Shown here: in pieces, positions 24,001-39,697 of the stretch
How positions within the stretch are numbered: the first letter of the stretch is position 1
Layout of the letters: each line of letters opens with the position of its first letter
Origin: Lingula anatina
Taxonomy: Eukaryota > Brachiopoda > Lingulata > Lingulida > Lingulidae
Assembly (NCBI RefSeq): GCF_001039355.2
Contig: NW_019775628.1
Location: 73,622-137,621, forward strand
Direction of reading: 5' to 3'
Length of the DNA stretch: 64,000 bases
The notes under the pieces: generated by a model
The model's input: the letters and a program-made list of their open reading frames with translations, nothing else
Database searches by the model: none
Told to the model about the DNA's origin: nothing
Position numbers and translations under genes: made by a program

Positions 24001-27000
24001 ATATCATAAATTGTGATTTAAATATTCAGATACAACACCAACTTGAAGAGAAGCAAAATAAAAAAGGAAATCTGAATGGAATAAATCTTTCACATTTTAA
24101 AGTACTGTAAGGACACCATATATAAACATGAACATACCTAATAAATATGGGTATAAATCATCTGTGCCTAGTATCTCTTTGAGTCCTAACACCTGTGATG
24201 TAACCATGCCCAAAACTATAAACAGCTGGTTAATGGTGCCCATGGCCCCACGCAAAGTCAGGGGGGCAATCTCGTTCAGGTACATAGGGGCAACACCTGT
24301 GCTCAAACCTGCAAGGGAACAAATAACCAGCAGATTTTGTGAGAAATACTGAAAATGTCACAGCTTAATTGTCACAATTGTACAAATTAGAAATGCATAT
24401 TGCAGTAATTGTGTTAGATGTGATATTCTGTTGAGCAATAATATTGCGTTAGATGTGACATTGTGTTAGATGTGACATACTGCACTTCAGTCAAGCCCTT
24501 ACTCCTGCTTTTTCTGTAATCATTCACAAGTGTATCAATAAAAAGACTTTTCAAAGCTGCTCTGAATCTCAGTGTGTACATGAGGCTTAAAGTTTCAGTA
24601 TCAGCTGTTGGAATCGCTGCATCATAGTTATGATAATATTATCAGTTTTTTTAATACAACTCACAAATATTGATAAATTGTCCAAGAACAGCCTTCAGAA
24701 AATAAATTTGAAGCAAAGAGTTTGGAGGTTGGTTGTTTGATGCTTAATCCATCCGTGAATTCTTATAAAGATTATCCTACCTGAATGTACCCCTATTAAA
24801 AAGCGTCCCACTATGATCATCTCAAATGATTTGGCATATTTGGCACCAGCTTGCAAGCCAATGGCAGCTACGGAAATGATGTTAATTATCATCATTGCAT
24901 TTTTTCTGTGAAATGAAATAAAAATATTTTAAAAAATTACCCTGATTTATACTAGAATATCCAATCACATTCATCTGACTGGAATATCAGAATTCTTTTG
25001 TGATGTGTGCAGACCAAAATTAATATCTTCTTTCATTTCAATTTTATAAAGCAGTCTGTGATTGAATTTGTTTTTGGTGTGTGATTGAATTGTTTTTGGT
25101 GATTTTACCAAAGGTCTGCAACTAGAAGGCTTAACTATGTAATCAACTCTATAATTAAATTCTATTGCCTTAAGTAATTAATTTTACTGACATCAAAATA
25201 CCTTCCAATATGGTTGGCCAAGTAGCCGGCTGCAAACCCTCCCACCATACCTCCTGCACAAAATATGGACACTATCACTGACCAGAGTATCAGTAGGACG
25301 TCTGGGTGGATAGAGGAGTGGTACCTTTCACACCATGTGGCATTGATAAATTCTTTAAGTACCTGTAAATATTATCATAAATAAAAATTGTTTGTTTTTT
25401 TAAAGATTATTTATGTATTTTTACACATCACACAACATATAGTTACCCTATAAACAGAAGTTTTCCACAACTCTTCCCATCTAGTGATCATTACAAAGCA
25501 ACTGGAATGCAGCATTTTACCAATTTAAATAAATAAAATAATTTTTAACACATTTTCTGGATCCTTTTATGCAAACAATCTGTTTCAGATTTCCTTTTTT
25601 AAGCTGTTTAATTTATTCATTGTGTTATATCATATATTAATAACAGTAAGTTTTTATATATGGTCTAATATAAGTTCGTTCCTATTCAAAAACAGGCATC
25701 AATCTACTTACATTCTGAGGCTCGTTGAGCACACCTGTTGCATAACCCACTTGAAATGAACAGCCAATAACTGCTGCAAACATGGCCAACACCAGGGGGC
25801 CTGTCAACGCCTAAAAAGGGAAGAAAATTTGTTACTATTCGTTTTTATATTTGACAAAAAGCAATAAAAAAATTACCAGTGGTATCTTTGGTAGCAGAAT
25901 GAAATTGTACTTATTATTTTTTTCCTGTGCTCATTAAGAGGAATGATTAGTTATTATATGAATACTATAACTAAAATGTGGTTCTAGGCATTTTCTAGCC
26001 ATGAACTTCATTTCATCCATGAAACTCTTTCTAATTAAACTGACATTCATGTATTTACATCTGTTCAAAATTGATTTTGATGAAATGTATTTCATATATT
26101 AGACTGTATACACACTTATTACACACAGATATGTAAACAGTTTATTACTTCTGATTATTTAGAAAAAATGCATTATAAAATGCCCCTATGATATAAGTAA
26201 TTATGATTATACATATATATATTTATTTCAATCAATCTTATAAACCCATCACCACAAGAAAAATCACTTCAAGACAAATACTTATAGTATGTGCTACCCC
26301 TGTATACCACAACCTGGTGCTTACTAGTAGATGAAATTTTTAGGGAGCATACAGATAAATCCACTGTACTAGCTGGATTGATCCAACTCTGCGGAAGATT
26401 CTCCTTCAGTGCAATCACTGTAATTTGCTTAAATATCTGACAAACCTCCTCAAGCTGTTTATAGGGATAATTATGCTCAATCCTAATGAAATTTAATAAC
26501 CCCCTATCCATCAAGGAGATGTGTTAGATAATTCATTAAGTTGATGCAATTTAGCGAGAATCCCCCACAGATCCATCCTGCTGATATGATGTTTGAATCT
26601 GAACGCAGTCTTTATTTATATATATTTTCCTGATGATCAAAACAAAAGTCAATAACTAGAACTCCATTAAATGATTACTTTGGCATCCACCACCTCTTTA
26701 ATTATCTATGATTGATAAAAGCATGCAGATTACATAAAACAATATCTGATATATGAGATAACAGTTACAGGAATATAATTATTTCACCCACACTGTCTTC
26801 AAAACTGTGGCAATGTACACTGAGTATTAAATACGAATCATATTTTGGGGCCTTGTTATTAATAAAGTCTAATACAGATTGTTACCCTGAGTGTCACAAT
26901 ATACCGTGTACATATGAGTGACTCCCTCTGCCAGTCTGAACCTGCTTCCAAACGCTATCATAAATGATCAGGGTTAAAGGTGCTACTCAGAGTGTTAGAT

Positions 27001-27283
27001 AATAATATATAGTCTCAGTTACATAAAATGTACCTAACTAGAATTTATTAATATTTACCCTGAGCGTCAGTGTTTGTGATAATTTCTGATTTCAATCAGC
27101 AATCTTCATTAAATGAGAGATTGGTTATGTATATATATATATACAGATATCAGAGGTCCTAGTCCCTCTGTTGCTTCAGATAGTGGCAGAGTATCACACA
27201 TATGTATATAGTGTACTCAGTTAAGATATTGTGGAGATATACATGGAGACAGTGCAATCATGTATAATATCATATTTAAGGTT

Positions 27284-27323
<40 letters not shown>

Positions 27324-28306
27324 GATGATGATGATGATGATTATGTTAACATTATATATAAACACTGACACCTGCATTTCATATCTTTGCTAATTGTAAG
27401 AGACAATTTGTTGAAATTACGAGTGGCTCCATTTCTTTATCTTATCTATAACACTATAGATTTACTACATAATACTGAATCACTTTTTCGCTACTTGTTG
27501 CCATGATTATAATCAGTGATGGACATTTTATTATTTTCAACATAGGCATTCATTTAAATGATAATTCCACAGGTTCAAATGTTATCATATTGATACTAAT
27601 ATATACTGCAGGTATATATACACTACATGTATCACAGTGCTTTTACCAATATGTGCAACTACGTTAATTAAAACTTCATAATAGAATTTATAATCCAATA
27701 ATGCTAATTGATACAATATCAATACCTTCTTCCTGCCCTAGGAATGAAAATATAAGACAAAAACATACTATAATATGATATCAATTCTCTATATTTCTCT
27801 CCATAGTTGTACTTCTCTTATACATTAAAATATTGTTTCATCTTATGAAACTTTCATTGAAAGTGTAGTATATATAAATTAAATTTCATTGGGGTATCAC
27901 ATTGGATTTCATTAACTATGTTTCAATTAAGACTACTAGAATCCAACATGTAAATTTGTATGTGGGGAAAGGGGGGGGCAGGGTTCAAACGATGACTGTA
28001 AAATCAATATATTTTATTAATATAACCAGACTTCTGCAGTGGGGACACTACATGTACTGTATACAACAGATAAAATAAGAATTTACTAAACATCGAAGTG
28101 CAATATCATATTCATGGAATATGTTGACATTGTTTTACAGTATAATTGTAATTATGTTACTTTAAGAGGAGTGAAAACACCCACTAAAATGTAACTAGTA
28201 ATCTGAAACTAATTTATTATCATTTTATGCCATGCATTTAAAATTAAATGAACTCCTCTGATAAGCCCTCAACCCCATCTTCTCCACTCAAAGTCTCGTG
28301 ACTGAG

Positions 28307-28342
<36 letters not shown>

Positions 28343-28536
28343 TTAAATGAATTACTAGTAATAGAATCCCGACCCCATACCTGAGCTTTTTGTTTCACCA
28401 CTTGTGACAAAGTTAACGTCTTCTCTTTCTTGCGTAGATCCTCCTCTTCGGTGTCACTGTCATCGTTCACATTTAATGCGTGAGCTGCTTCTTTCGAAAG
28501 CAGAGGTTCACGTTCGCTCGTCTCCTTCGACTCCAT
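19932..28536 (-). CDS. Facilitative sugar transporter, GLUT family (MFS)
   Basis: Twelve exons in transcript order: 28381-28536, 25712-25810, 25202-25362, 24781-24905, 24138-24308, 23055-23162, 22387-22484, 21969-22067, 21411-21641, 21162-21231, 20674-20801 and 19932-20114. All phases fit; the product is 542 residues. Signature motifs include [10 protein letters not shown] near 171-180, SPRYLL near 257, QQLSGINA near 332, DRAGRR near 381 and PETKG near 509. Family members move hexoses down their gradient through twelve membrane helices in the plasma membrane or an internal compartment. The hydrophilic N-terminal exon carries EREPLL at residues 8-13, which fits an acidic dileucine sorting signal, so endosomal or lysosomal cycling is possible. 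The helix-7 triplet that is QLS in glucose-selective class I members reads NIS here, so the substrate cannot be assumed to be glucose. The intron after exon 21162-21231 starts with GC rather than GT. Confidence 0.93.
20405..20720 (-). repeat. Tandem array of exon end plus 5' splice site in GLUT
   Basis: Five units of about 60-76 bases each contain the end of exon 20674-20801 ([16 protein letters not shown] or variants) followed by a splice donor. Donor-strand positions are 20668-20673 (used in the model), 20608-20613, 20542-20547, 20481-20486 and 20405-20410. Use of the second or third donor would add 20 or 42 residues in frame, duplicating part of a membrane helix. Use of the fourth shifts the frame. 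Confidence 0.85.
21012..21062. repeat. (AT)n microsatellite
   Basis: About 45 bases of alternating AT in a GLUT intron. Confidence 0.95.
21782..21948. mobile_element. ~167-bp MITE, family 2 copy 2
   Basis: Core GATCCAGAGATATTTTCTGG and GTTTGTTGATCCATTTTC. It ends in TCTGCCCCTG, the inverted form of the family start CAGGGGCGGA. It lies in a GLUT intron. Confidence 0.8.
22740..23037. mobile_element. ~298-bp foldback element, family 3 copy 1
   Basis: The ends are GGGGCCATTCAGAATA and TATTCTGAATGGCCCC, perfect inverses. The inverted similarity extends inward for about 100 bases (AGTACTCGGATCAT, GGCCATATTTAG and TGGCATC against their complements). It has no coding capacity. Relatives lie at 40248-40449 and, more degenerate, at 50143-50290. 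Confidence 0.85.
23347..23853. mobile_element. ~507-bp GC-rich non-autonomous DNA transposon
   Basis: The ends are AAGGGGCCCGCACACGGTGA and, inverted, TCACCGTGTGCGGGCCCCTT. The 26-base inverted repeats run on into GCATTT. Base composition is much more GC-rich than the surrounding GLUT intron. Open frames inside resemble no transposase. Confidence 0.85.
25811..28380. other. Long first coding intron of the GLUT gene
   Basis: About 2.6 kb with no recognisable exon. It contains an (AG)n then (ATG)n repeat at 27286-27340 and a poly-T run at about 28309-28340 close to the first coding exon. Confidence 0.6.
27286..27340. repeat. (AG)n and (ATG)n microsatellite
   Basis: Alternating AG followed by a short ATG run in the first GLUT intron. 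Confidence 0.95.
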
Positions 28537-31178
28537 TTGAATTTCGCGTCAGCTGACTCCCCTGTCTCAGCGGATCATGTACATTGTCGGACACAAAATA
28601 CTGTTCAAAGGAGTCGAGTTGGTTATTTAATACTTCAGATTAATAGTAACAGACACGTCAGTGACTCATAGAGAAAGTTCATTTGATAATTAAATCAAAG
28701 CGTTATCCTCCGCGATAGCGATGGAATCAAGCTATCTTTAGTTCGGATAACGATGCAAACTCACGTGATTTTTGCTGTCATTCCGGTGAATTAACAATGC
28801 TAAAACTTAAGTCATTATTTTAAATTAAGTCCGACCATCTCCTCAAAATTGACAAATTCAATTTTGGAATTTATTAACCCGGTAGAAACAACCTCCGAAT
28901 ATTGTTACCTTAATTGGCGTGACTTAATTCACCCCATCTGGTTAAGTCACCAAGGGGATAGAAAACTTTAAAAACAAAGCACTGATCAAAAGTCCTCTTT
29001 AAAACTTCGGAGCCAGTTGTTCTCAGCACCCACTAAAATTGCCTATAACCTCTGCAAAACACTTGTAGTTCCTATCTTTGTCTATCAAATACTGTCGTAC
29101 TGGTGCCACCTCTACAATGTACCAAGTAATGTACAATGGTCAGTTTACTTTAGTCACCGGTGCCCCCAATATTGCTACAGCTGTATCTAGAGAACAAATC
29201 CTTATCTTCATCTGGAGTATTTATATAGGGTCTCTGGTTTAAACCATTCTTATGGCCTGGATAACCTTACAAAATTATGGACTAATCCGGCATCTATATA
29301 TCTGATAAGAAAGCACAGGTCTTAGGAACTCACTCTGTGTGTCAGGGACTCGTGATCAACGACAGGTAATAATAACAAACAAAAGAAATAATGTTAGCTT
29401 TAAAAAAATTTTGCTTGTAAAAATTACACTTTCATTAACCCCGGCCCAAAATTATAAAAGCTAGCTTCAGTAACAGTGCAATTTGCTAATAAATCGTTCA
29501 TTCTCAGTATTTAGGCCCCTAGATCCGTGTAACTTTTTTATTTTTCATTTAAATTAAGCGAGCAGAAGAACTGCTTGTTCAATGAAACTTAACTAACATC
29601 AGTCTAGAAACGTAAAAAATAAAAAAAAACATTAATTACTAGATTTATCCGTTCTCTCTCAAAAAAACATAAACGGCCTAAATTTTAATACTTCGTTAGT
29701 TTCGTTTGCAGCACCATCTGACGTTAATTATTCCCAAATCGATATAGCGATATAGTTTATTCTTTACTTAAGTAGAAAATTTGTAGCTTGCCAGGATAGA
29801 AGCAACTTTATATATGGCGTCTAACGTCTGCGATAATGTCTAGAATATTGTTTAAATAATTCAAAAACAGCTTGGGGCTACTTTCGCGGTGATGCGTTAA
29901 AAAATTCGTTGCGTATTGTATACAGTAGGCTCTATATGTCCGTCTTTTGGCGCAGATCATTCTTTTTACTGTTTTTTTTTTCTTCTTTTTTGAAATATGT
30001 TAGTCATTAATAAAATCCTCAAGTCATTTACATCCACTATAAGCAAGACGATGTGGTGACAGGGCATATGCAGTCAAATATTTGATCTACACAAAATACA
30101 TGTTACCAGGCATTGTGAAAAATATAGGCCTACATGGAGTTTACAAAATGTAGGCCTACGTGTCAGTAAAATAAACGTGCTTCTCGTACCCCTATAGCGT
30201 TTAGTCTAGTCTTTGTTAGTATATTGTCAAAAAGAATTCGTGTATTTATCTTTTACTTCATTTTTCACTTTTTTGTTTTCTTCAAATGGACCTATATGTA
30301 GCCTATGTAGTGAGAAAGGGTGAGAAGGCCTACACTTACCAGGCCCGTAGCCAGCAAATTCAAAAGGGGGATTCTTTTTCTAAAAAAGTGGACCTTTTTT
30401 AATGAAACCTTTGTGTACCTAGACAAAATTTTACACAGAATGGACCTTTTCCTGACAAAAAGGGCGGTTCTTTCGAACCCCCCGAACCCCCCAGCTGGCT
30501 ACGGGCCTGCTTACGATGCTGGCGCGATCCCCACTGCTGCTGTGAGTAGTTGTCTCGGCATTAGGCTAGGGTGCCTACCCAGAATACAACGTGTTTGGTG
30601 CCTGAATATATGTTGTAAACATCAATTATATAGCCAGTTTATATGATTACAACGGCCATACGAGTTATTTCTCGGTGAAAATGGGTTACCTGAACATTTT
30701 AAATGGGAATTAAAGCATATGGGAGGAAATTTTCAAGCCTAGCTATAATTATAAAACGCTCTCAAAAATTAATAGTTTTAAACATGCAATTTTTTTGCGT
30801 CGATTTATTAATTTTTGGCATAAGTCTTAACAATAAATTAAAAGAAAACAAAATCTAATAGGGTAATTTTCCAATGCCCCTGTGTTACTTTGATTCTCAT
30901 CATTACAGAGACTGGTACTTCAAAACATATCGAGTTTGCTGGGGTGCGGCTATAGCTTATGGTTATAAAATACTTGATCTATATATGTAGTGATGATGCT
31001 TATTTAAATCTGTGATGATGCTTATTTAAATCTGTAACTCTGTGATATTTATTTGTACAGCGTTGTAGTTAGATGTATGTGCCTTTGATGTAGCTGATTG
31101 TACCTTGTTGAAACGTGCATTCTGCATTATGTCAATAAAGACCCCAGTGCATTGTGGGGGGGACAACTTCCGGCAAGC
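28537..31178. other. Divergent intergenic region, GLUT to RPB4
   Basis: Upstream sequence of both genes. No coding exon is recognised. It contains the MITE at 30340-30509 and a small direct duplication at about 30991-31036 (GATGATGCTTATTTAAATCT twice). Confidence 0.55.
30340..30509. mobile_element. ~170-bp MITE, family 4 copy 1
   Basis: Ends CAGGCCCGTAGCCAGC and GCTGGCTACGGGCCTG are exact inverses. The interior includes AAAAGTGGACCTTTTT and TTCTTTCGAACCCCCCGAAC. A second copy is at 40770-40936. The 108-codon frame here is just the element read through. Confidence 0.9.
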
Positions 31179-32965
<1,787 letters not shown>

Positions 32966-34420
32966 GAAGCCAGAAGGTTCTCTCCATGGAAATTGTTTGA
33001 GTCAAGATCTGATCTGTATTACTTGGGATAAACTAAGTGAATGAGCAGTGATGAGACTCTGACTGACATTAAAATGACAGTGGCAGCCTGTGTAGTGCTA
33101 TTCAAAGAATATATGTTTGTCAAGTGAGTAAAAGTAGACTGCTCCATGTTTTGGACATGCAGATGCAGGCAGGGTGTGTGCTGGGTTTATCATAGCAAGT
33201 TGCAGTCATGAAGAATTCACAGAAAGAACATTTTAGAACTATATCATGTGACACCACCAAAGACCAGATTATATAGGGATCCCCTTCACAGTACTGTAGA
33301 TTTTGATAGACCAAATGTTAATTGGAGAAATCTGGCTGACTGTTCCTATGAAACTGTCCAGTTTCAGGGGCATAATAGTCCAGTGGTATAAATGTTGTCT
33401 GTGAATAGCTGTATGTGTGTTTGGGAATGAACTTCATGCAGATAAATGCTTCCATCTTCATGCTTTAACCAGACAGGTGGAGGATCGTTGAAAAACACTG
33501 ACAGGAAATTCAAATGTCATACAGCATAAATGATAGTGAAATAAAGACTAATAAAGAGTATATATTGTATCAAACCATTTTAAAGAAGATGTCAAGTTTT
33601 ATTTTATCACTACTGTCTAGCTGATGGTTTTTTTGATCAATTAAGACCTGCTATCCAACTACATTCTGACAGAAGCCCTTAAAATCATGATGGCCATAAT
33701 AAATTTTGACCACATATTAGTGTATATTAGCCAATGGGTGGTATTAACAACATCTAGTCACAACATTACTATAATATGTCCAGTTTCTCTCCAAAATGAG
33801 CCTTCCCATTCATACTCTGCCCCTCCCCCTCCTTCACTATGGAGAACAAAGATCTACCTGGGACTGTGACCCATTCACTTAATGTTGGGCTCTGGCAGGG
33901 GCATCTTTATACATTGTAACATGCTAACAGACATTCGAGTCTGCGTCTTTCCCTTTAATATCCCCTCCTCCCTCATACCCCCGAATTAGGATTACTTGCC
34001 TTCTAATGATAAGCATGTTATGTCTTACATCTAGTCTATATAAAGTATTCAGCAAAGCAATCAGGAAACGACTGAATGGTTCTGATATTTTTTTTATTCC
34101 GCAAACACTTTCATCTGTACAAAATTCCACAAAAGTGAATTTTACACATTTGAAATCTTCAAAATTAATGATTTTGCTAGTGGACATTATACCAGTTATA
34201 AAGCACTTAAGACAAAGAACTCTCACTGCCAGTCTAACTGATATTACTTTACAACGTCAACTAGTTGGTCAATTTTCCTTTTTCGTGTAAGAAAGCACAT
34301 TTAACCAAAATCTGTGTACCAATGAAATGTCTTTAAAATTCCAAAACATAAAAAAAATTTGATAATAAACAGAACTAGTTCAATCTTGCGAGTAAATCCT
34401 TCAATAAGCATCCACTTTCA
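32966..34420. other. Convergent 3' region between POLR2D and DDOST
   Basis: Holds the two 3' UTRs. No further coding exon is recognised and the short frames in this stretch look random. Confidence 0.6.
33540..33555 (+). terminator. Probable poly(A) signals of POLR2D
   Basis: Two AATAAA hexamers 10 bases apart, in the right orientation downstream of the RPB4 stop, with no closer perfect copy noticed. Confidence 0.5.
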
Positions 34421-37400
34421 TCATTCAGTCTTTGCCTTTGTGTCTTCCTTGTAGTGTAGAAATACAATACTGAATACAAAGACTCCTGCCATCATTGAAA
34501 ATGCACTGAAGTAGTACGGGTTAGCAGACGATATGAAGCGTTCATACTGGGTGTGTTCAAGCGGACGCACAGATACCTGCAAGTAAACAATACAGAAGAT
34601 ACAACTAAAACATTGTATACCATTCAGAGTTATAATGTTGCTACAATAGGGCACTATCAATTGTTTTTTTTACTGCACATTGATGAATACACTGCTGCAC
34701 TAAAAAGCACTAGAATGCGCAGCCCACCACTAAGGCAGCTCAATTCTATTTATTAACTAACCGATTACCACCAAAATCTAATCAAATCAAAGTTAGCCCA
34801 ATTTTTGAACTATCCTGCAAATTTCATCAAAATATAATGAACAAACAAACAAAACCTCCTTAAAAGAGGTGACAAGTAAGTTTTAATATTTACCTGTGTG
34901 GTACTGAACAGATGTGTATAACCAATACGATTATAGTCCACCAGGAACTGGTAGACACCATACACATCAGGCAGCTTGAAGTCCACAGAAAATTTACCAT
35001 CTGGAAAGACAGGGAAAATGTCACGGTTATAGCCAAGCCAAGACAAACCTTAGAGAAGATCACACAGAAACTTGTGTCTCAATTTTTAGATCCAAGAAAA
35101 TTTCGGGAGTCCACTGCAGACTTGTTTTACTAAAGGCTAACATTTTAGAGCTGCAGTAGTTACTTATTAAGTGGACTTCCACAGATACTGAAGTGGAGTA
35201 CTATTTTGGTTTTTAAGTCCAAATTTTCAGTTTAAACTTCTGGAAAACCAACCACAGACATTTTTTACATAAAATAAGAAATCCAGCAATTAGCATGTTC
35301 TAGCTTGATCAACAAAATCTAACACATTTCTTTGGAACTCAAAAAACGAGTAGGTCCTGCATCTTGACAGTGAGTACATTTAAGCTCAGCAAAAAATTTA
35401 CAATTCAGAATTTTTTTTTCAGTAAAGGTAACTGGTGACAAAAGAAAATTCTACTTAATAAGGTATTATCATTATTATATCATGGTATCAGAGAGAAACA
35501 TACTTTTAGCCTTGAGGAATGTCCTGACAAAGGGATCAATGCGGACAAACTCCAACTGGACATCCTTCCCATCAAAAGGCACCCACTTGCCTTCCTTGTA
35601 CTCTTCAATCTCGATAGAATAGGTCTGGAGAAAATAGTTATAATATTAAATCATGTCACATATGGAGAAATGAATCAAAATGAGATGTGTTTACTGAAAC
35701 TTTCTCTGAAGTGTTTTCATCATTTTTTAACTAAATCTAATATGATATACAGATTTATGCAATTTCATGTTAAAATTTTAGGTAGTATCCTTTGCAGTAT
35801 GCTGCTTTAATTGTCTGTCTGTGCAACTGTTAACACCTTGTCTGTCTGTCTGCCTTCAAGTCTTTCTCCTTATCACTTGATCCTAATTGTGGTCCATCTG
35901 TAAGTCTTTCTATTTAACACTTTATCCTATACAGAATACACCTCAAGTGGGGATATCTCTCTGTCTGTCCATCCATACGTCCATTTATCACTATATCCTA
36001 AAAACACATCGTTAGTGGTGAAATGTCAACCCTGCTTAAGTGGTACTGTCTGTCTCTGTCAGCCTGCCTGCCTACTTACCACCTGGTCCATAATGGTGTA
36101 AGCCTCTGGTGGCGACTTCTCTCCTTTCTTAGCGTGGAAAACCTTGCCGACCTTCAGCACTCCCTTCTCCTTGAACACCCACTGTGACAGACTGGTGGCC
36201 ACCTGCTGGTTGGCGGACTGGGCATGACTGAAAAAATATATATATTTATATAAACAATATACTGAATATACAACACAATATACTGAATATATGTTAACAA
36301 TATACTGAGTCATATACTGAAAATATGTATACAATATACTGAAAATATATGTACAATATACTAAATATAATATACAATATCGTTATTTAAACAAGGATAA
36401 TACATCATAATATTAAACAATTATCTAGCAAATTGAAGACTGAAAAATTTAATATATAATATCATAGCTTATACTAGTGCATATAAACTATATAACATTG
36501 GTCTTTTTTAATTATATAAATCAGAAGTTCACCCTGAACAATAGAGAGAGCACTGGTTTGGCAAGACTGAAAGTAAAAATCATAACTGCAATGTGAACAC
36601 TAAAAAGATCACCGACTTGGACTAACTTATGCTATGTACTAGTAACAGCATTCACCTGTGATAATTTTGTTTTAGTCTGGATATAGAAGACTTCAAGCTT
36701 TTCCAGGTGAGACTCACCTTTGTCCAGTGACGGCATGTTGTACTGACGCAGTAAAGAACTCATCACTGAAGAAATCCAGAGATCCCACAAATACTACCCT
36801 GGCATTGTTTCTAGCTTGGAGTGCAGCAATCAGCAGGGTGTTTTTACCCACAGCATGGGGGTACTGGAAATAAAATGGTCCTTGTTAAAACTTTTTTTCC
36901 ACAGAAAACATTAAACTTCAAATGTTAAAAAAGAGAACAATAAGGTCGCAACCTAATTGATTCATAGAGATCTGTCATTGCATAATTAATTTTTTTAATT
37001 TAAAACAGAAGAGGTCTACCTGCCTCACTGACTTTTTAAGCAGGGTTTTAAGCTTTGTAGAATACAATTGTCGATAAATAAACAAAATTATAAAATTCTC
37101 ATGATCCAGTAAAAATTTTCCTGGCATTTGACGTAGGGCTAGTTTTACAGTCACAGGCATATATTACATATTAATTTCTAATTGACAGACCGAGTCATCT
37201 ACCAACTATCAGTCTACCTCCTACCTCGCTGACTTTGTCATCAGGGTTGAAGCTGTAGGCCGTAGAGGAACCGTGAAGGACATTCAGAACCAGAGGGTTG
37301 TCAACATCTGCGACCATCCTGCACAGTAAAAGTCATGAGATACAGAGACTATATATTACATTAACCTTAAATAAGAGCCATGTTAAAGTATTTGATAGGA

Positions 37401-39697
37401 GAAAAAAGACCCAGTTTAGAATTTGACTAAATGGATAATTTTCTGGCAAAAATATTACATAATTTACAAATAAAATCATTGTCACCTTTAATTCATCTCC
37501 TCCCTCCAGCAAAGCATTTACCATATTTAAAACATTTAAAGATACAAGTGTTGCCAAATTAGGGGTTAAAAAACATTCAAGAAAAGAGTGGAGAACTACT
37601 AACCCAACTCCTCTGTACAACATGGGCACTGATGTCTTCTTTCCAACCAGGAGTTCAGACTCCAGTAGGTTGTTGGGGTCTGTGACTATGAGGGTGTGCT
37701 GGAAATAACAGGACACATAACTTATATAGCAGAAAGTAAAAATGTGTGCGTGTGTGTGCATGAGTGTGAACATGCATGTGTTCTATCACGTAAATCAGAA
37801 GTGGACCATTAAAAAAAAATCTCAAAAAGTAAGAGCTAATTGTTCATAATTTATCAAATTTTTTCACAAACATCTGGATTTTCTCACCAATATAAAGGAC
37901 GTTTTTCTCTGATACACAGATAACACTCTCACTCTATGAGTGTGTGCGTGTAGGCATGCATGCACCGTAACATACCTTGCCTTCATCTTTGACATCATAG
38001 TTGAGATGATCAATGACTGCCGTCTTCTCCTCATCAAATTCCACTCCACATTCACTGCCCAGCTCACGGATTGGGTCAGCTGAAACAAATAATCATGTTA
38101 AAAATGAACATTTGTAATTGTTGTAAATAGTATTTTTACACTTCATAAAAAAATTCCAACTGAGAATGAAAATTGGTTTCAACAGTAAAGAGGAAAATGA
38201 GAAACATGTCAGTTTATGAAATTAATGTTTTTTCCTTCTTTATTGTACAATTGAAAAAATTCTGTGTAAAAACTTGCCAGTTGTTAAATTAATTTCAAAA
38301 ATGTTTTTTAAGAAAAATGAAAATTACTTTATATCTGTATTATAGGTTAACAACTTTATTTGGTTGCAAAAAATATTTAGTAAACCAATTGTATTGAAAT
38401 AAGCTTTGTTCATCCTTCACTGATAAAAGTCAAGAAATGCAACTCTGATCAGAAAAGGAATGCTATTAAAACTTATTATTTAATAGTTATTTTTTATCTG
38501 TCTTATTTGTCAGAAATAGGTTGTCCATACTCACTGATAGCAGAGCTGGCAGCTACCAGGACATTGCCTCCACCGTCTATGAAGTTAGTGATGGCGGTGA
38601 CGTCCAGACTGCCTCCAAATTCTGGGGGGAAAGATAAACATATGCAAATAATCAATTCTCTCTGTAACATAATTGGCTCTATTATTTTGAACAGAAAATA
38701 AATGTCAAGGTTGTAAAGTAGGTGTGATCAGGCAGGGAACAGACTGATCCATTTTACAGGGGTGGATGCAGAGATATTTTCTGACAGTCTTCCAAAGTAT
38801 CTTTGTTGATCCATCCTCATTTTTGACCGTTTCCGACAGAAAAAGATCGATACCCGTCTATGTAAACTTGAAAATCTGACGGTCTTCCGGAAGACCCAGA
38901 AGATGGCCTAAATCCGCCCCTGATTTACACTGGAGTGGGGTTCAATTCTACTGGTACTCTGCTGTGAGGCCAGTGATAACTCTAGTATTCTAGCAAACTG
39001 ACAAATAATTTTGAAGCAATTTACATACCTACAAGATATGGTTATGATAACAAATGTAATTCTTTATAAATACACAAATAATCATATCTTTTATTGACCA
39101 TGAAAATATTGAAATCGGCTTGCCATGAGACATCTCAAGTCAAAGTCTTTAAATTTTAACCTAGTTATAAGGAACAGTAACAAAGAAAATCTGAAGATCC
39201 TATACATATATTACTAACAATAAAGTGTGGTTAAATCTTAGTGACATACCTTCCACAGAGGGAGCAAAGATGACCAAGTTGTCGTAGAGAAACTCTCCAT
39301 ATTTGATCAGAGCCAAGCTAGCATCATCTGCAGTCTTAAATGTCAGATCAAATCCACGCTCTGGAAAATTAAAAGCAATGACGGTAATCTTGCACAATGT
39401 TTCTCAACACTCCAGATAACACTAAAATATATGTTTGCTTGGATTTTTACACACAATTTTCCCTGCCGCTAGGAATCATTCGGGAGAAAACAAGGATTAA
39501 GGGCTGGGGGGGTATAGTGTACGGTGCCTTGGGTGTACATCTGCATTCTCACCTCTTAACGACCTGAAGAAAATCGAGTGTGTTTCACGAATAGACCAGT
39601 TATCCACCAACACCAAAGTCTTCTTCCCTGTTGCATAGACAGAGAAGATGCAAGCTAAAACAACCAAGAAACCGGCAAGTGCACGCGTGGCAGCCAT
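34421..39697 (-). CDS. DDOST: Oligosaccharyltransferase 48-kDa subunit
   Basis: Eleven exons in transcript order: 39553-39697, 39250-39360, 38535-38621, 37976-38079, 37604-37698, 37225-37318, 36718-36863, 36080-36227, 35504-35624, 34894-35000 and 34421-34576. The phases give 437 residues, against about 456 in human. An N-terminal signal peptide ([20 protein letters not shown]) precedes [10 protein letters not shown]. Conserved blocks include [82 protein letters not shown] and [20 protein letters not shown]. One membrane helix near the C-terminus ([15 protein letters not shown]) is followed by a short charged cytosolic tail. The subunit is part of the ER complex that transfers the glycan to nascent proteins and helps hold STT3. 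No defects are seen. Confidence 0.97.
38757..38922. mobile_element. 166-bp MITE, family 2 copy 3 (most complete)
   Basis: Starts CAGGGGTGGATGCAGAG and ends AATCCGCCCCTG, giving short inverted ends. The core is AGATATTTTCTGACAGTCTT and TCTGACGGTCTTCCGGAAGA. It lies in a DDOST intron. Confidence 0.85.

Noticed and set aside
30320-30646. 108-codon plus-strand frame
   Set aside because: It reads through a MITE whose second copy (40770-40936) does not keep the frame.
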